64,000 bases of DNA from Bryobacterales bacterium (GTDB lineage Bacteria; Acidobacteriota; Terriglobia; Bryobacterales; Bryobacteraceae): contig JADLDI010000032.1 in NCBI GenBank assembly GCA_020846745.1, forward strand, positions 248,001-312,000. Direction: 5' to 3'. Within the stretch, counting starts at the first letter, position 1; each line of letters starts with the position of its first letter. Under the pieces are notes generated by a model. It made no database searches. It saw only the letters and a program-made list of their open reading frames with translations, and was not told the DNA's origin. The translations under genes and the position numbers were made by a program. Below are positions 24,767 to 33,344 of the stretch, piece after piece.

Positions 24767-25065
24767 GCAGAAACTGAGGTTCCACGGAAGAAAAAAAGAA
24801 ACGCCCTATCAAAATCTGCTGACTTCGTGGCTCGGAGGGGCAAACCGGCCGATTCTGAGGGCCTCTCCGGCCTTGTTTTGGTGCAGATTGTGACTTGGCG
24901 TGAGGGTGAAAAGGCCTACCGAACCAACGGAAATGAAGTGAAAGCGGTTGGCATAACCAGCTTGAATTCCATTTGTATGCAGTATATGCTTGCTCTCACC
25001 ACTTTGTAGTGAGTTGTCCACCGCGTCCGGCTGTCAGTACAAACATTTGAAACTGGAGGTTCCCG

Positions 25066-28000
25066 ATGCAGCGCATCCCACTCATTCCCTTCTTCCTGTT
25101 GACCGCCGCCATACTGAGCTCCCAAACCATCGATACCGGCGTTCTCGGCCTCGTAACGGACCCCACCGGCGCCGTCATCGCCAACGCTTCCATCACAGTT
25201 ACCAACACGGCCACGGGCGTGAGGCGTCCGGCCACCACCGGCGCGGACGGTAAATACGAGATTCGATATCTGGTTCCTGGCGACTATATGGTGGAAGTGA
25301 GTGCACCCGGTTTCCGTCCGGCGCGCGCCAGCAACCTGACTATCCAGCTCAACCAGCAGGCGCGCATCGACGTTTCAATGCAGGTGGGCGAAGTGGCCGA
25401 AGCCGTTGAGGTCAACGCCACCACGCCGTTGCTGCAGACCGAGAACGCGACTCTTGGTGAAGTGGTTGGCGGCGAGCGTATCGTTAACCTCCCCTTGAAC
25501 GGCCGCAACTTCACCCAACTTGCGGCGCTCACGCCCGGGGTCCGTGTGCAGGACCCGAACCTCTTCTCCGCCTCCACCGACGGCTCGCGCATCATTGCCA
25601 ACGGCACCCGCGCCGCCTGGCTGCAGGTGAACCTCGATGGCATCACGATGGTCAACAACCGGTCGAATTACATCAACCTGTATCCCTCGGTTGACGCGCT
25701 GCAGGAGTTCAAGGTCCAAACCGGTAATTACTCGGCGGAATACGGTGGCAATGCCGGCGCGAACGTCAACCTGCAGCTGCGTTCGGGCACCAACCAGTTC
25801 CACATGAGCGCCTTCGAATTCTTCCGCCACGATAAGCTGGACGCGCGCAACCTGTTCCGCCCCGCGCCGTTCGCCAAAGATCTGCTGCGCCGCAACCAGT
25901 TCGGCATCGTCTTCAGCGGACCCATCCGGCGCGACAAGACCTTTTTCATGGTCGACTACGAAGGCGTCCGCTCGTCGCGCGAATCGGCCGGCACCAACAT
26001 CGTGATGACGCAGGCACAGCGTCAAGGCGACTTCTCCGCCTACTCCGGCGTCATTCGCGACCCGCTCAACAACAACAATCCGTTCTCGGGCAACATCATT
26101 CCCGCCAGCCGTCTGAACCCCGTCGCGGTCCGGCTGGTGAACCAGTACACACCGCTGCCCAACACCGCGGGCACCGTCAACTACGCAGGCGTAAGCGTCG
26201 GCAGCCTGAACATGAACCAGGGCATTGTGCGACTGGATGAGTACATCTCGAACAAGGACCTGGTGTTCTTCCACTACATCTACTCAGCGCGCGAGTTCCC
26301 GAACATCAACCTCAATCCGAACTTCCGGTATAACTCGACGTTCCCCAACGATTCGCTCGCCATCCAGCATGTCCACACGTTCAGCGGCAGCTTCCTCAAT
26401 GAAGCCCGCTTCGGCTTCATCCGCGGCAATGTCTCGAAATTGAGTCCGCGCGCGAATTCCGACTTCACCATCGAGTCCCTGGGCATTCAAGGCCTCAAAG
26501 TCGGCGGACCGAACGGACGCCCGCTCCGCAAAGACGAGCAGGGTTTCCCGGTCATCAATACTGACGGCTTCATCTCGATGGGCGATAGCGAGGCTTCCTC
26601 GAACCTCGACAACTCGCGCACTTTCCAATTCGTCGATAACGTGAGCCTCATCCGCGGACGCCACGCGTTCAAGTTCGGCGGCGATATACGCCGGCTCTAC
26701 GACGACGCCACCACGAACAATTGGCCGTTCTCGCAAATCACGTTTACTGGCGACATCGCAGGTTATGCGCCTGCCGCCTACCTGTTAGGGTTCCCGCGCA
26801 CGACCCTGAGCCCCGAAGGTGTGCCGATCTCCGCCATCCGCCAGTGGCGCTACGGGCTCTATTTCCAGGATGACTGGAAGGTGACGCCGAACCTCACGCT
26901 GAACCTCGGCCTCCGTTACGACCTCCCCGGTCAGCCGCACGAAATCAACGGTGTCACGCGCACGCTGCGGTTTGATCTCGACGCGAAGGGTCCGGTGCTC
27001 TGGCCCGAGGCCGGCAAGACGGCCGATATGTATGTGGGCGAGTACAAGTACTTCAGCCCGCGGTTCGGCTTCGCCTACCGTCTGCCGAAGCGAGCCGTGC
27101 TGCGCGGCGGCTATGGCATCTTCTACTCGGTGTCGCAGTTCGACAACATGAATATCCTGCAGTTGAATCCGCCCAACGGCGGTTCGCTCACCGTTATCAA
27201 CCCGTCGCTCAATCCGGTCGCAACGATCCAGAATCCCGTGCCCGCTGAGTTGTATCCCGCCAACCCGATCTTCAACGTTGTGTCCGTACCCGTTGACCGC
27301 AAGCGCCGCAACGGCTACATGCAGAACTTCAACCTGCAGCTTTCGAAGGAGTTGACCAAGAGCGACATCCTGGAAGTGGGCTGGGTGGGTACCAAGGGCA
27401 CGCATGTCGATACGAGCCTAAACAACTTCAATCAGGCCGAACCGGGTACAGGCGACATCCAGCCGCGCCGCCCTTATAACGTTTACGCGCGCATCCGTAT
27501 GATCGCGCCCGACACGAACACCGTCTACCATTCGCTGCAATCGCGGTTCGAACACCGGTTTTCAAAGGGCCTGAGCGCGACCGTCGCCTACACATGGTCA
27601 AAGACGATTGACGACGCGGCCGAAACCATCAACGCCGGCGGCTGCGTCTGTCAGAACCCGCGCAATCGCGGCAAGGCCGAACGCGCCGCCAGCCTCTACG
27701 ACCAGCGTCACCGCCTGGTTATGGCCTACGTCTGGGAGCTACCTTTTGCCAAAGGATGGAAAGGCCCGCAGGGCTTCATGCTCGGCGGCTGGTCGTTCGG
27801 AGGCATCGTCACGCTCGCCAGCGGCCGCCCCTTCAACATCGTCCAAAGCGGCGACACCTGGAATGCCGACGCCCTCTGGCCACGCCCGAACGCGATTCAA
27901 GGCGTCAGCCCGAGGCTCGACACCCGCACAGCGGACCTGTGGTTCAACACCAACGCATTCACCCGTTCCACCACCTACGGCACCACACCGCGCAACCCGG

Positions 28001-28227
28001 TGGTCGGCCCCGGCCTCCACACGTTCGACCTGTCGTTCTCAAAAGCCTTCAAGGTCCCTGTGGCCGAGCGGCATGCCCTTCTGTTCCGGGCCGAGATGTT
28101 CAACATCTTCAACACGCCCCAACTCGGCAATCCCGGCGGCACCCTGGGCACCGGAACCTTCGGCCGTGTGACGGGCACCGCCGCCGACAACCGCCAAATC
28201 CAGTTCGCCCTGAAATATACGTTCTGA
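25066..28227 (+). CDS. Oar-like TonB-dependent receptor
   Basis: A 1053-residue outer-membrane protein. Signal peptide (about 1-19), then a carboxypeptidase-regulatory-like beta domain (GVLGLVTDPTGAVIANASITV, about 23-105), a plug domain (LPLNGRNFTQLAALTPGV to about 250) and a large beta-barrel ending in Phe (ALKYTF), as outer-membrane barrels do. The acidobacterial hallmark QTGNYSAEYGGNAGANVNLQLRSGTN-like region is present around residue 221. GGAGG lies 6 nt before the ATG. The ligand is unknown; such receptors are expanded in Solibacter-type genomes and often tied to polymer uptake. No TonB or ExbB partner is next to it. Confidence 0.93.
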   Translation: MQRIPLIPFFLLTAAILSSQTIDTGVLGLVTDPTGAVIANASITVTNTATGVRRPATTGADGKYEIRYLVPGDYMVEVSAPGFRPARASNLTIQLNQQARIDVSMQVGEVAEAVEVNATTPLLQTENATLGEVVGGERIVNLPLNGRNFTQLAALTPGVRVQDPNLFSASTDGSRIIANGTRAAWLQVNLDGITMVNNRSNYINLYPSVDALQEFKVQTGNYSAEYGGNAGANVNLQLRSGTNQFHMSAFEFFRHDKLDARNLFRPAPFAKDLLRRNQFGIVFSGPIRRDKTFFMVDYEGVRSSRESAGTNIVMTQAQRQGDFSAYSGVIRDPLNNNNPFSGNIIPASRLNPVAVRLVNQYTPLPNTAGTVNYAGVSVGSLNMNQGIVRLDEYISNKDLVFFHYIYSAREFPNINLNPNFRYNSTFPNDSLAIQHVHTFSGSFLNEARFGFIRGNVSKLSPRANSDFTIESLGIQGLKVGGPNGRPLRKDEQGFPVINTDGFISMGDSEASSNLDNSRTFQFVDNVSLIRGRHAFKFGGDIRRLYDDATTNNWPFSQITFTGDIAGYAPAAYLLGFPRTTLSPEGVPISAIRQWRYGLYFQDDWKVTPNLTLNLGLRYDLPGQPHEINGVTRTLRFDLDAKGPVLWPEAGKTADMYVGEYKYFSPRFGFAYRLPKRAVLRGGYGIFYSVSQFDNMNILQLNPPNGGSLTVINPSLNPVATIQNPVPAELYPANPIFNVVSVPVDRKRRNGYMQNFNLQLSKELTKSDILEVGWVGTKGTHVDTSLNNFNQAEPGTGDIQPRRPYNVYARIRMIAPDTNTVYHSLQSRFEHRFSKGLSATVAYTWSKTIDDAAETINAGGCVCQNPRNRGKAERAASLYDQRHRLVMAYVWELPFAKGWKGPQGFMLGGWSFGGIVTLASGRPFNIVQSGDTWNADALWPRPNAIQGVSPRLDTRTADLWFNTNAFTRSTTYGTTPRNPVVGPGLHTFDLSFSKAFKVPVAERHALLFRAEMFNIFNTPQLGNPGGTLGTGTFGRVTGTAADNRQIQFALKYTF

Positions 28228-28266
28228 CACCGATCAGGGGCGAGGTGTTCCCTCAGTTGCAGCACG

Positions 28267-28407
28267 TCATGCGCGTTTGTCACCTGGATTCATGTCGGTC
28301 ACGTGAACAAACGTGAAGTCCGCGGCGGTGGTGGCGGCCGAGGCGTCGATCGGCGCCGCTACAGCAGCCAGTGCGGTTGTGGTGAGGAAGTGTCGGCGGG
28401 GAATCAT
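28267..28407 (-). pseudogene. Truncated metallophosphoesterase: secretion leader plus first strand only
   Basis: A 46-codon frame starts MIPRRHFLTTTALAAVAAP, a twin-arginine leader, continues to TADFTFVHVTDMN and then stops within six codons. FxxVHVTDxH is the entry of calcineurin-like phosphoesterases, with Asp and His as the first metal ligands; here the His position is Asn and the remaining catalytic domain is absent. It looks like the 5' stump left after a deletion between the receptor gene and the next gene. It could instead be a short secreted peptide, which I think less likely. Confidence 0.5.
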
Positions 28408-28510
28408 GTTTCTTAGTGGGCGTCGCATCCGCCATCATAGGTTCCGCCCAGAGCGCCCTCCGGACGCGCGGCCGTCCAACGCCCACCTCAAATCAACTAC
28501 GATTGCACCT

Positions 28511-30493
28511 ATGGCGGAGGAAAACGTTACCGACTCGGTCCGGCTCGACGGTTGGGCGCAGATTGCTCACCACCTGCGCGTCTCGCCGCGTACGGCCCAG
28601 AACTACCGCGAGTCCGATGGTTTGCCCGTCCACTACAACGGGACGCGGGTGTACGCGAGCGCTGCGGAACTCGACGAGTGGCTCGCAACGCGCGACGTCA
28701 AGCAGAAGGAGCGCCGCCCGGAACCGGATCCGCCGCCCTCGCCCGCCGTGCTGCCTCCCGTGTCGTGGTTCCGCCGCAACATCCGTCTCCTGATCGCTGC
28801 CGCGGTCCTGTTAGCGGCCGTCGCCGTGACCGCCTCGTTTATGCGGCGCAGCGGAAACACACCGCACACGGCACTTCATCGCCCGGACCCGCCTCTGCAC
28901 CCCCGCTACTTCTGGCGCGCCGCCTCGGAAAAGCGCTCCGCCTCGCGCGTGGCGCTACCGGACACACCGTCATTCGCGACGATCGCGCCCGATGGCCGTC
29001 ACCTTTATATCGGCGGCATGAATGCCAAGCAGTTGATGGTGCTCGACACCACGGCTCAAAAGGTAGAAACCGTTTCGATTCCGCGCGACTTCGGCTGGGT
29101 GGCCGTCTCGCCCGACAGTTCAACCATCTACATTGCATCGATCGTGGACGGACTGGTGATTCTGGACGCCGCCACTCGATCGGTTCGCGAGGTGATTCCG
29201 ACCAACGGCGGCGTCCGCCACTTGGCGTTGTCACCCGACGGCCGCTTTGCCTACCTCGCCATGATGCACCGCGGTGTGTGGCAGTTGGACCTGCGCACCC
29301 GGTCCTGGCGGAAGCTTTCAACCGAAGGCTGTCCCCATTTCTCGGCGCTCGACCGTTCGGGTAAGCGCCTCGTCATCAGCTACCAGTGCGGCGGACCCAC
29401 CGGTCGCGAACGGCATGACGCCGTTGAGGTAATCGACATCGAGTCGGGCCGCCGCCTCAACCTGTTCTCCGGCCTGCCCCTGGTGGGCGGCCTCCACCAG
29501 TTCTTTCCCGACGACGACCGTATCTGGTTCGAAGACTGGGATTCCTGCCTGATCAAGAGGTACGATAACGCCGGCTGCCCCGCGTTCGGCGTCAAACTCG
29601 GCTATGTGTACCGGACGTCCGACAGCAAACTGCTCCATACCGCGTTAATCCCGAAATCCGCCGCCGGCACGCCAGCGTTCGTTCCGGGGGCCAACCAGGT
29701 CGTGTTCGGCGCCGCCGATGCCTGGGTGTACGACACCGAACGGCACATTCCGATCGAAACGCTGTCAGGTGTTGATTTCCACGCCCCGCAAATAAGCGCC
29801 TTTGGCGACCGCGCCTACCTGCTTCAGTCCGCCCCACCGGGGGTGGCGATCCTAGAGCGGGAGCCCGCGGCGTGTACCGACCTCCCCTGGGGATTGATCG
29901 AATACCTCTCGATGGACGGTACGCCGCACGACTCCATCGGCAGTCTCTCAATCGGTCCCTCGACCGTCATCGAATACGCTCCCGGCTTGGTCGGCCAAGC
30001 CATGCGCCTCCGCCAAGGGGCCACGGCCGAACTGCGTTCTGCCGGTACGGTGCAGTTCGGCCAGATGGAATCCACAATGGCTTTTTGGATCAAACCAACC
30101 ACCGGTGCGGCCACGCTGATTGAGGCCGAGTACAACGGCTCCGGCGTGAGCCTGGAGCTAACCGCCGACAGTCACGTGCGCCTGACGCTTCGGCCCGCGC
30201 AGGGTGACGCGGTTACGCTAATCTCCGCCACAGTTGTCGCGCCGGACGAGTGGCACTACCTGGCCATCACCAATTCGCGAACGGACCTGGCCGTTTACGT
30301 GGATGGCACCCGGTCCGCCGCACACCATTCGCGAGGTTCGGCGCTGCTGATGCAACACAATCACCCGACCCCGTATCGCGTCGGCCCCTACAGCGGCCTG
30401 TTTGATGAGGTCGCGGTATGGGGGCGGGCGCTGACGGAGGCGGAAGTTCGCCAGGTGTACGGGCGGCGGACGTCGGGTGAGTGTAGGCCGTAA
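28511..30493 (+). CDS. Membrane protein: HTH, transmembrane helix, beta-propeller, LamG-like domain
   Basis: I start at ATG 28511 (660 aa); the open upstream extension overlaps the phosphoesterase remnant and is not conserved-looking. Residues 11-60 form an excisionase/MerR-like helix-turn-helix (GWAQIAHHLRVSPRTAQNYRESDGLPVHYNG...AELDEWL). A Pro-rich linker leads to one membrane helix (about 91-110). Outside are YVTN-like propeller blades (DGRHLYIGG, DSSTIYIAS, DGRFAYLAM; about 150-450) and a concanavalin/LamG jelly roll (about 480-655, ending LFDEVAVWGRALTEAEVRQVYG). This looks like a ToxR-like one-component regulator with an extracytoplasmic carbohydrate-binding sensor. Function is inferred from architecture. 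Confidence 0.75.
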   Translation: MAEENVTDSVRLDGWAQIAHHLRVSPRTAQNYRESDGLPVHYNGTRVYASAAELDEWLATRDVKQKERRPEPDPPPSPAVLPPVSWFRRNIRLLIAAAVLLAAVAVTASFMRRSGNTPHTALHRPDPPLHPRYFWRAASEKRSASRVALPDTPSFATIAPDGRHLYIGGMNAKQLMVLDTTAQKVETVSIPRDFGWVAVSPDSSTIYIASIVDGLVILDAATRSVREVIPTNGGVRHLALSPDGRFAYLAMMHRGVWQLDLRTRSWRKLSTEGCPHFSALDRSGKRLVISYQCGGPTGRERHDAVEVIDIESGRRLNLFSGLPLVGGLHQFFPDDDRIWFEDWDSCLIKRYDNAGCPAFGVKLGYVYRTSDSKLLHTALIPKSAAGTPAFVPGANQVVFGAADAWVYDTERHIPIETLSGVDFHAPQISAFGDRAYLLQSAPPGVAILEREPAACTDLPWGLIEYLSMDGTPHDSIGSLSIGPSTVIEYAPGLVGQAMRLRQGATAELRSAGTVQFGQMESTMAFWIKPTTGAATLIEAEYNGSGVSLELTADSHVRLTLRPAQGDAVTLISATVVAPDEWHYLAITNSRTDLAVYVDGTRSAAHHSRGSALLMQHNHPTPYRVGPYSGLFDEVAVWGRALTEAEVRQVYGRRTSGECRP

Positions 30494-30507
30494 AGTGATT
30501 GCGTAAC

Positions 30508-30535
30508 GCAGAATCGCGCAATTGCGTGTTTCTGC
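30508..30535. promoter_or_regulatory. Nested palindrome between the HTH-LamG gene and the PEP-CTERM gene
   Basis: Outer arms GCAGAA (30508-30513) and TTCTGC (30530-30535) enclose the perfect palindrome CGCAATTGCG (30517-30526). As RNA it would form a long hairpin with one mismatch, but no U-tract follows. It lies 15 nt after one stop and 94 nt before the next start, so it may be a terminator or an operator. Confidence 0.4.
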
Positions 30536-30628
30536 ATGTGGGACGTATTGTTCGGATCACTTTGCAGGCAATAACCTGTCGCTATCAAAGCCATCAGTGG
30601 GTGGCTAATAGCAAGGAGTTACGAACAA

Positions 30629-31258
30629 ATGCGCAAGATATCCCATGTTGTCACAGCCGCGGTGCTGGTCTCGCTCGGAGTCTCTTTACCGGCACAGCTG
30701 AGCGCTGGAACAATCAACATTAATGTGGCCGGCACTGCCGGGCCATGGAACCCATCATTGAACCCGGCCTTTGATTATGGAGTCCACGATCAGACACAGG
30801 CGACCGCTGTGACTGTTATTCCAGGCTCGACTCTCAGTGTGGCTTACATTAGCGGTACAGTTGCCTCAGGCGTAGGTGCGTCCGATTTCGACGCCAACGG
30901 CGGGCCTTCAAGCTTCGTCACTAATACCTACAACGGGGTGAACGGAGTTTTTCCGGCGTTCTACATGGATCCGGCAGTCAACGTTTATTCGACGGCACTG
31001 GTCGGCACGTTTGCCAACAATGGCGTAATTGTCGGTACGCCGTTCCTAGTTGGCGTTGGCCCAAAGTCACTTTTGGCGCCTGCAGGCGCGAATCAGTTGT
31101 TGCTCGGGATCAATGACAACTTATACGCCGGCGCGAGCCCGAATACCGGATCTTTTCTGGTGTCGGTCAATGACGGAGCCGTACCCGAACCGTCGACTGT
31201 GCTACTCACAGCCACAGGCCTGGGCGTTGCAGTTTTCGGACTTCGACGTCGGTCTTAA
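30629..31258 (+). CDS. PEP-CTERM exported protein
   Basis: A 209-residue secreted protein: signal peptide (about 1-26, ending LSA), a Gly/Asn/Thr-rich beta-type body with no recognised domain, and a C-terminal sorting tag with VPEPST at 185-190, a hydrophobic segment (about 191-205) and RRRS. This is the signal cleaved by exosortases; an exosortase gene lies at 710-1582. AAGGAG precedes the ATG by 11 nt. Such proteins are linked to exopolysaccharide or biofilm in other phyla. Specific role unknown. Confidence 0.87.
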   Translation: MRKISHVVTAAVLVSLGVSLPAQLSAGTININVAGTAGPWNPSLNPAFDYGVHDQTQATAVTVIPGSTLSVAYISGTVASGVGASDFDANGGPSSFVTNTYNGVNGVFPAFYMDPAVNVYSTALVGTFANNGVIVGTPFLVGVGPKSLLAPAGANQLLLGINDNLYAGASPNTGSFLVSVNDGAVPEPSTVLLTATGLGVAVFGLRRRS

Positions 31259-31751
31259 AGAAGGTTTACAAGATTGAACTAATGGGCGAGCCGGAGAATC
31301 TTGTCTGTTCGCCCCCCTGTCCTGTTCCCCCCTCGGCTTCAGTCCCCGCACAGCAACTTCAGAAGCAGCCGCTTGAGCAGTCGCCGATGCGTTGCGACAC
31401 TCACCTGCCTCGACCACGATCCCGCGACATGTGCCTCCACACCGGTACCGAATTACCACGGGTACCACGAAGTGTGCTGCAAATAGTCATGCTGCGCAAT
31501 TCTGCGCTTGAGTCAAAGGCGAATTCAAAATACTTTCGGAACACCAGCTTCCAGCGATAACCCACAGTGGTTCACCGGAACGTCGTGATCCAGGTGAACG
31601 GAGTTCACATGGAAACACCTGCAAATCGACAGTGGCGGCCCTGAGAGCCTTACCACGGGTTCCATTGCTGAAACCCGGCACGCTTTTCGGTGCAGTAGAT
31701 TGCGTCTGGAGCTAGATTGAGACGCTTTTGAATGTACGTGGAGAACATTTG
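31259..31751. other. Intergenic region, 493 nt, with alternating inverted repeats
   Basis: Short plus-strand frames here have no homology or ribosome site and I reject them. Base composition is less biased than in neighbouring genes. Three related arms GTTCACC (31570-31576), GGTGAAC (31593-31599) and GTTCAC (31603-31608) could form two mutually exclusive hairpins about 145-180 nt upstream of the FG-GAP gene. The ten-mer TACCACGGGT occurs twice (about 31455 and 31651). A GGGCGA/TCGCCC pair near 31284-31314 may help terminate the PEP-CTERM gene. Confidence 0.45.
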
Positions 31752-33164
31752 ATGTCAAACAAAACTTCATTCAGAGCACTGCAATTTTCAAGACCACTCT
31801 TGTTGATTGCAGCGCTAGTATTCGCAGTAGCAGGAGCCTCGGCCGCGCCCTGGACTTCCGCCGCCATGGGGCGCGCGGGCGATATTCCGCTCGTCGGCGA
31901 CTTCGATGGCGACGGATATGAAGACCTGATAGTCTACAGCCCCACATTTCTGAGTTTCACAATTTACACCGGTCCACCTTCTGGCAAGTGGTACACGTTC
32001 GCCCTTGGACGGGCGGGCGACATTCCGATCGTCGCCGACATAACTGGTGATCGTGCAGCGGATCTGGTTTTGTTCCGACCCTCTGATGGCACATGGAACG
32101 TGTATCCATCGTCCTCGTTGCGCGGCCTGAATCTCGGCAAAAGAATTGAAATGCCGTGGTCATTCCAGTGGGGAAAATCGACGGACAAATACGTGTTCTT
32201 GAAGGATTTCGACGGGGATGGGACCGGCGATCTCGTGATCTACCGCCCTGAAACCCGCATGTGGCATGTCTGCCCCATCGATTACATCAATCATAATGTC
32301 TTTATCCGCGACGGAAATCCGACATACAAGCCATGGACATTCGACTACGGTGCGAGTTGGTTGATACCAATTCCTGGCTACTGGGACAGCGACAACATGG
32401 CCGATCTTGGTGTGCTCCACAAGGACACGATGACTTCGTATTTTGTCCCTAGGGCGTACATCCTCGGGGATGCCAGCGGGGACCACGGCACGCGAAATTT
32501 CCAGTACGGGTCGGTGGCCTTAGGCGACCAACCCTGCCCCGCGGATTTCGATGGCGATAGCACAACGGACATTTGTATCTGGCGGCCGGGTACCGGGATG
32601 ATGTATGTAGTTCCAACGAAGTATGCGCTAGGCCGTGGGGGTTCGCCATTCAGTGTTCAGATTGGCGGTTCGGGCATGGTTCCGAAGCCGCTCCGGTTCT
32701 GGAGCAAGTCGAACGCCGTGGCAGCCGTTTGGAACCCAGCGCTTGGAAACTGGTATGTTGCTGATGGCCAGAGAGAACCTCCTAACAAAGATACGACCAC
32801 ACCTCCAACAACGCCTACGAGCAACGAACCCAAGAAATACAAGGTCCATGTAGAAACGCAGGTCAGCACGCCGGAACATTGCTCTTCCACACAGTTAGTA
32901 GTGGCGAAAGGCGCATCCATCTCGTGTTTAAACAACGGCGCCTGCGAAGACTCGGTACCCGAGAACACAGTCGTCACCCTGGAAATCGCGTATTACTCCT
33001 CCTTGGTCAAGAAAGGCTTGGAGCTTGACAATCTTTGGAGCGGCTATCGATTTGATGGATGGGAAGGTGACTGCAAGAACCAGGGAACGGAGGTATCCGT
33101 CCCGATTACCGTCAAGAAGGAAGTAAACTGTACTGCTAAATTTTCGTGCTTTCGGACAATGTGA
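31752..33164 (+). CDS. Secreted FG-GAP/VCBS-type repeat protein
   Basis: A 470-residue exported protein; ATG 31752 has GGAG 8 nt upstream and residues 1-31 form a signal peptide. Five repeats carry the calcium-loop core: DFDGDGYEDLIVY, DITGDRAADLVLF, DFDGDGTGDLVIY, YWDSDNMADLGVL and DFDGDSTTDICIW (about residues 48-290). A Thr/Pro linker (about 345-360) precedes a C-terminal module with six Cys and the FDGWEGDCKNQGTEVSV pattern of bacterial B-repeat domains. It has no sorting tail. Probably an extracellular binding protein; ligand unknown. Confidence 0.8.
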   Translation: MSNKTSFRALQFSRPLLLIAALVFAVAGASAAPWTSAAMGRAGDIPLVGDFDGDGYEDLIVYSPTFLSFTIYTGPPSGKWYTFALGRAGDIPIVADITGDRAADLVLFRPSDGTWNVYPSSSLRGLNLGKRIEMPWSFQWGKSTDKYVFLKDFDGDGTGDLVIYRPETRMWHVCPIDYINHNVFIRDGNPTYKPWTFDYGASWLIPIPGYWDSDNMADLGVLHKDTMTSYFVPRAYILGDASGDHGTRNFQYGSVALGDQPCPADFDGDSTTDICIWRPGTGMMYVVPTKYALGRGGSPFSVQIGGSGMVPKPLRFWSKSNAVAAVWNPALGNWYVADGQREPPNKDTTTPPTTPTSNEPKKYKVHVETQVSTPEHCSSTQLVVAKGASISCLNNGACEDSVPENTVVTLEIAYYSSLVKKGLELDNLWSGYRFDGWEGDCKNQGTEVSVPITVKKEVNCTAKFSCFRTM

Positions 33165-33242
33165 GGCACCAGCCGGACGCTGTCTGCATTCTTAGTAGCG
33201 TATGCGTGACTAAAGTTTGTCGATAGCTTAATTGACCGTCGG

Positions 33243-33270
33243 CGTGAGCGGAAGAAACGTCCCGCTCACG
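33243..33270. terminator. Hairpin between convergent genes
   Basis: Perfect 9-bp arms CGTGAGCGG (33243-33251) and CCGCTCACG (33262-33270) around 10 nt, in the 180-nt gap between convergent genes. No T-tract is present, so this is probably a bidirectional stem terminator. Confidence 0.5.
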
Positions 33271-33344
33271 CAACCGGTAACCGGCGAATGTAATCAGCGT
33301 CGAAGGGGTTGTTGCCTCTTCGGCCTGGATGTGGCCGTTAGGCC

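Noticed and set aside
24940-24990. Sigma-54 site for the Oar-like receptor (TGGCATAACCAGC)
   Set aside because: The GG and GC are eight, not ten, bases apart.
25375-26274. 299-codon minus-strand frame inside the TonB receptor
   Set aside because: It is the antisense of a conserved receptor barrel; Val/Ala/Glu/Arg-rich composition is typical of GC-rich shadows.
30536-30628. Sigma-54 promoter for the PEP-CTERM gene
   Set aside because: I looked for GG-N10-GC because PEP-CTERM genes elsewhere use sigma-54; candidates near 30548-30570 have wrong spacing.
31282-31560. 92-codon frame after the PEP-CTERM gene
   Set aside because: Pro/Ser/Arg composition, no ribosome site and no homology; treated as intergenic.
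31259-31751. tRNA or cyclic-di-GMP riboswitch in the long gap
   Set aside because: No cloverleaf, no TTCGA loop and no GEMM core sequence could be found by eye.
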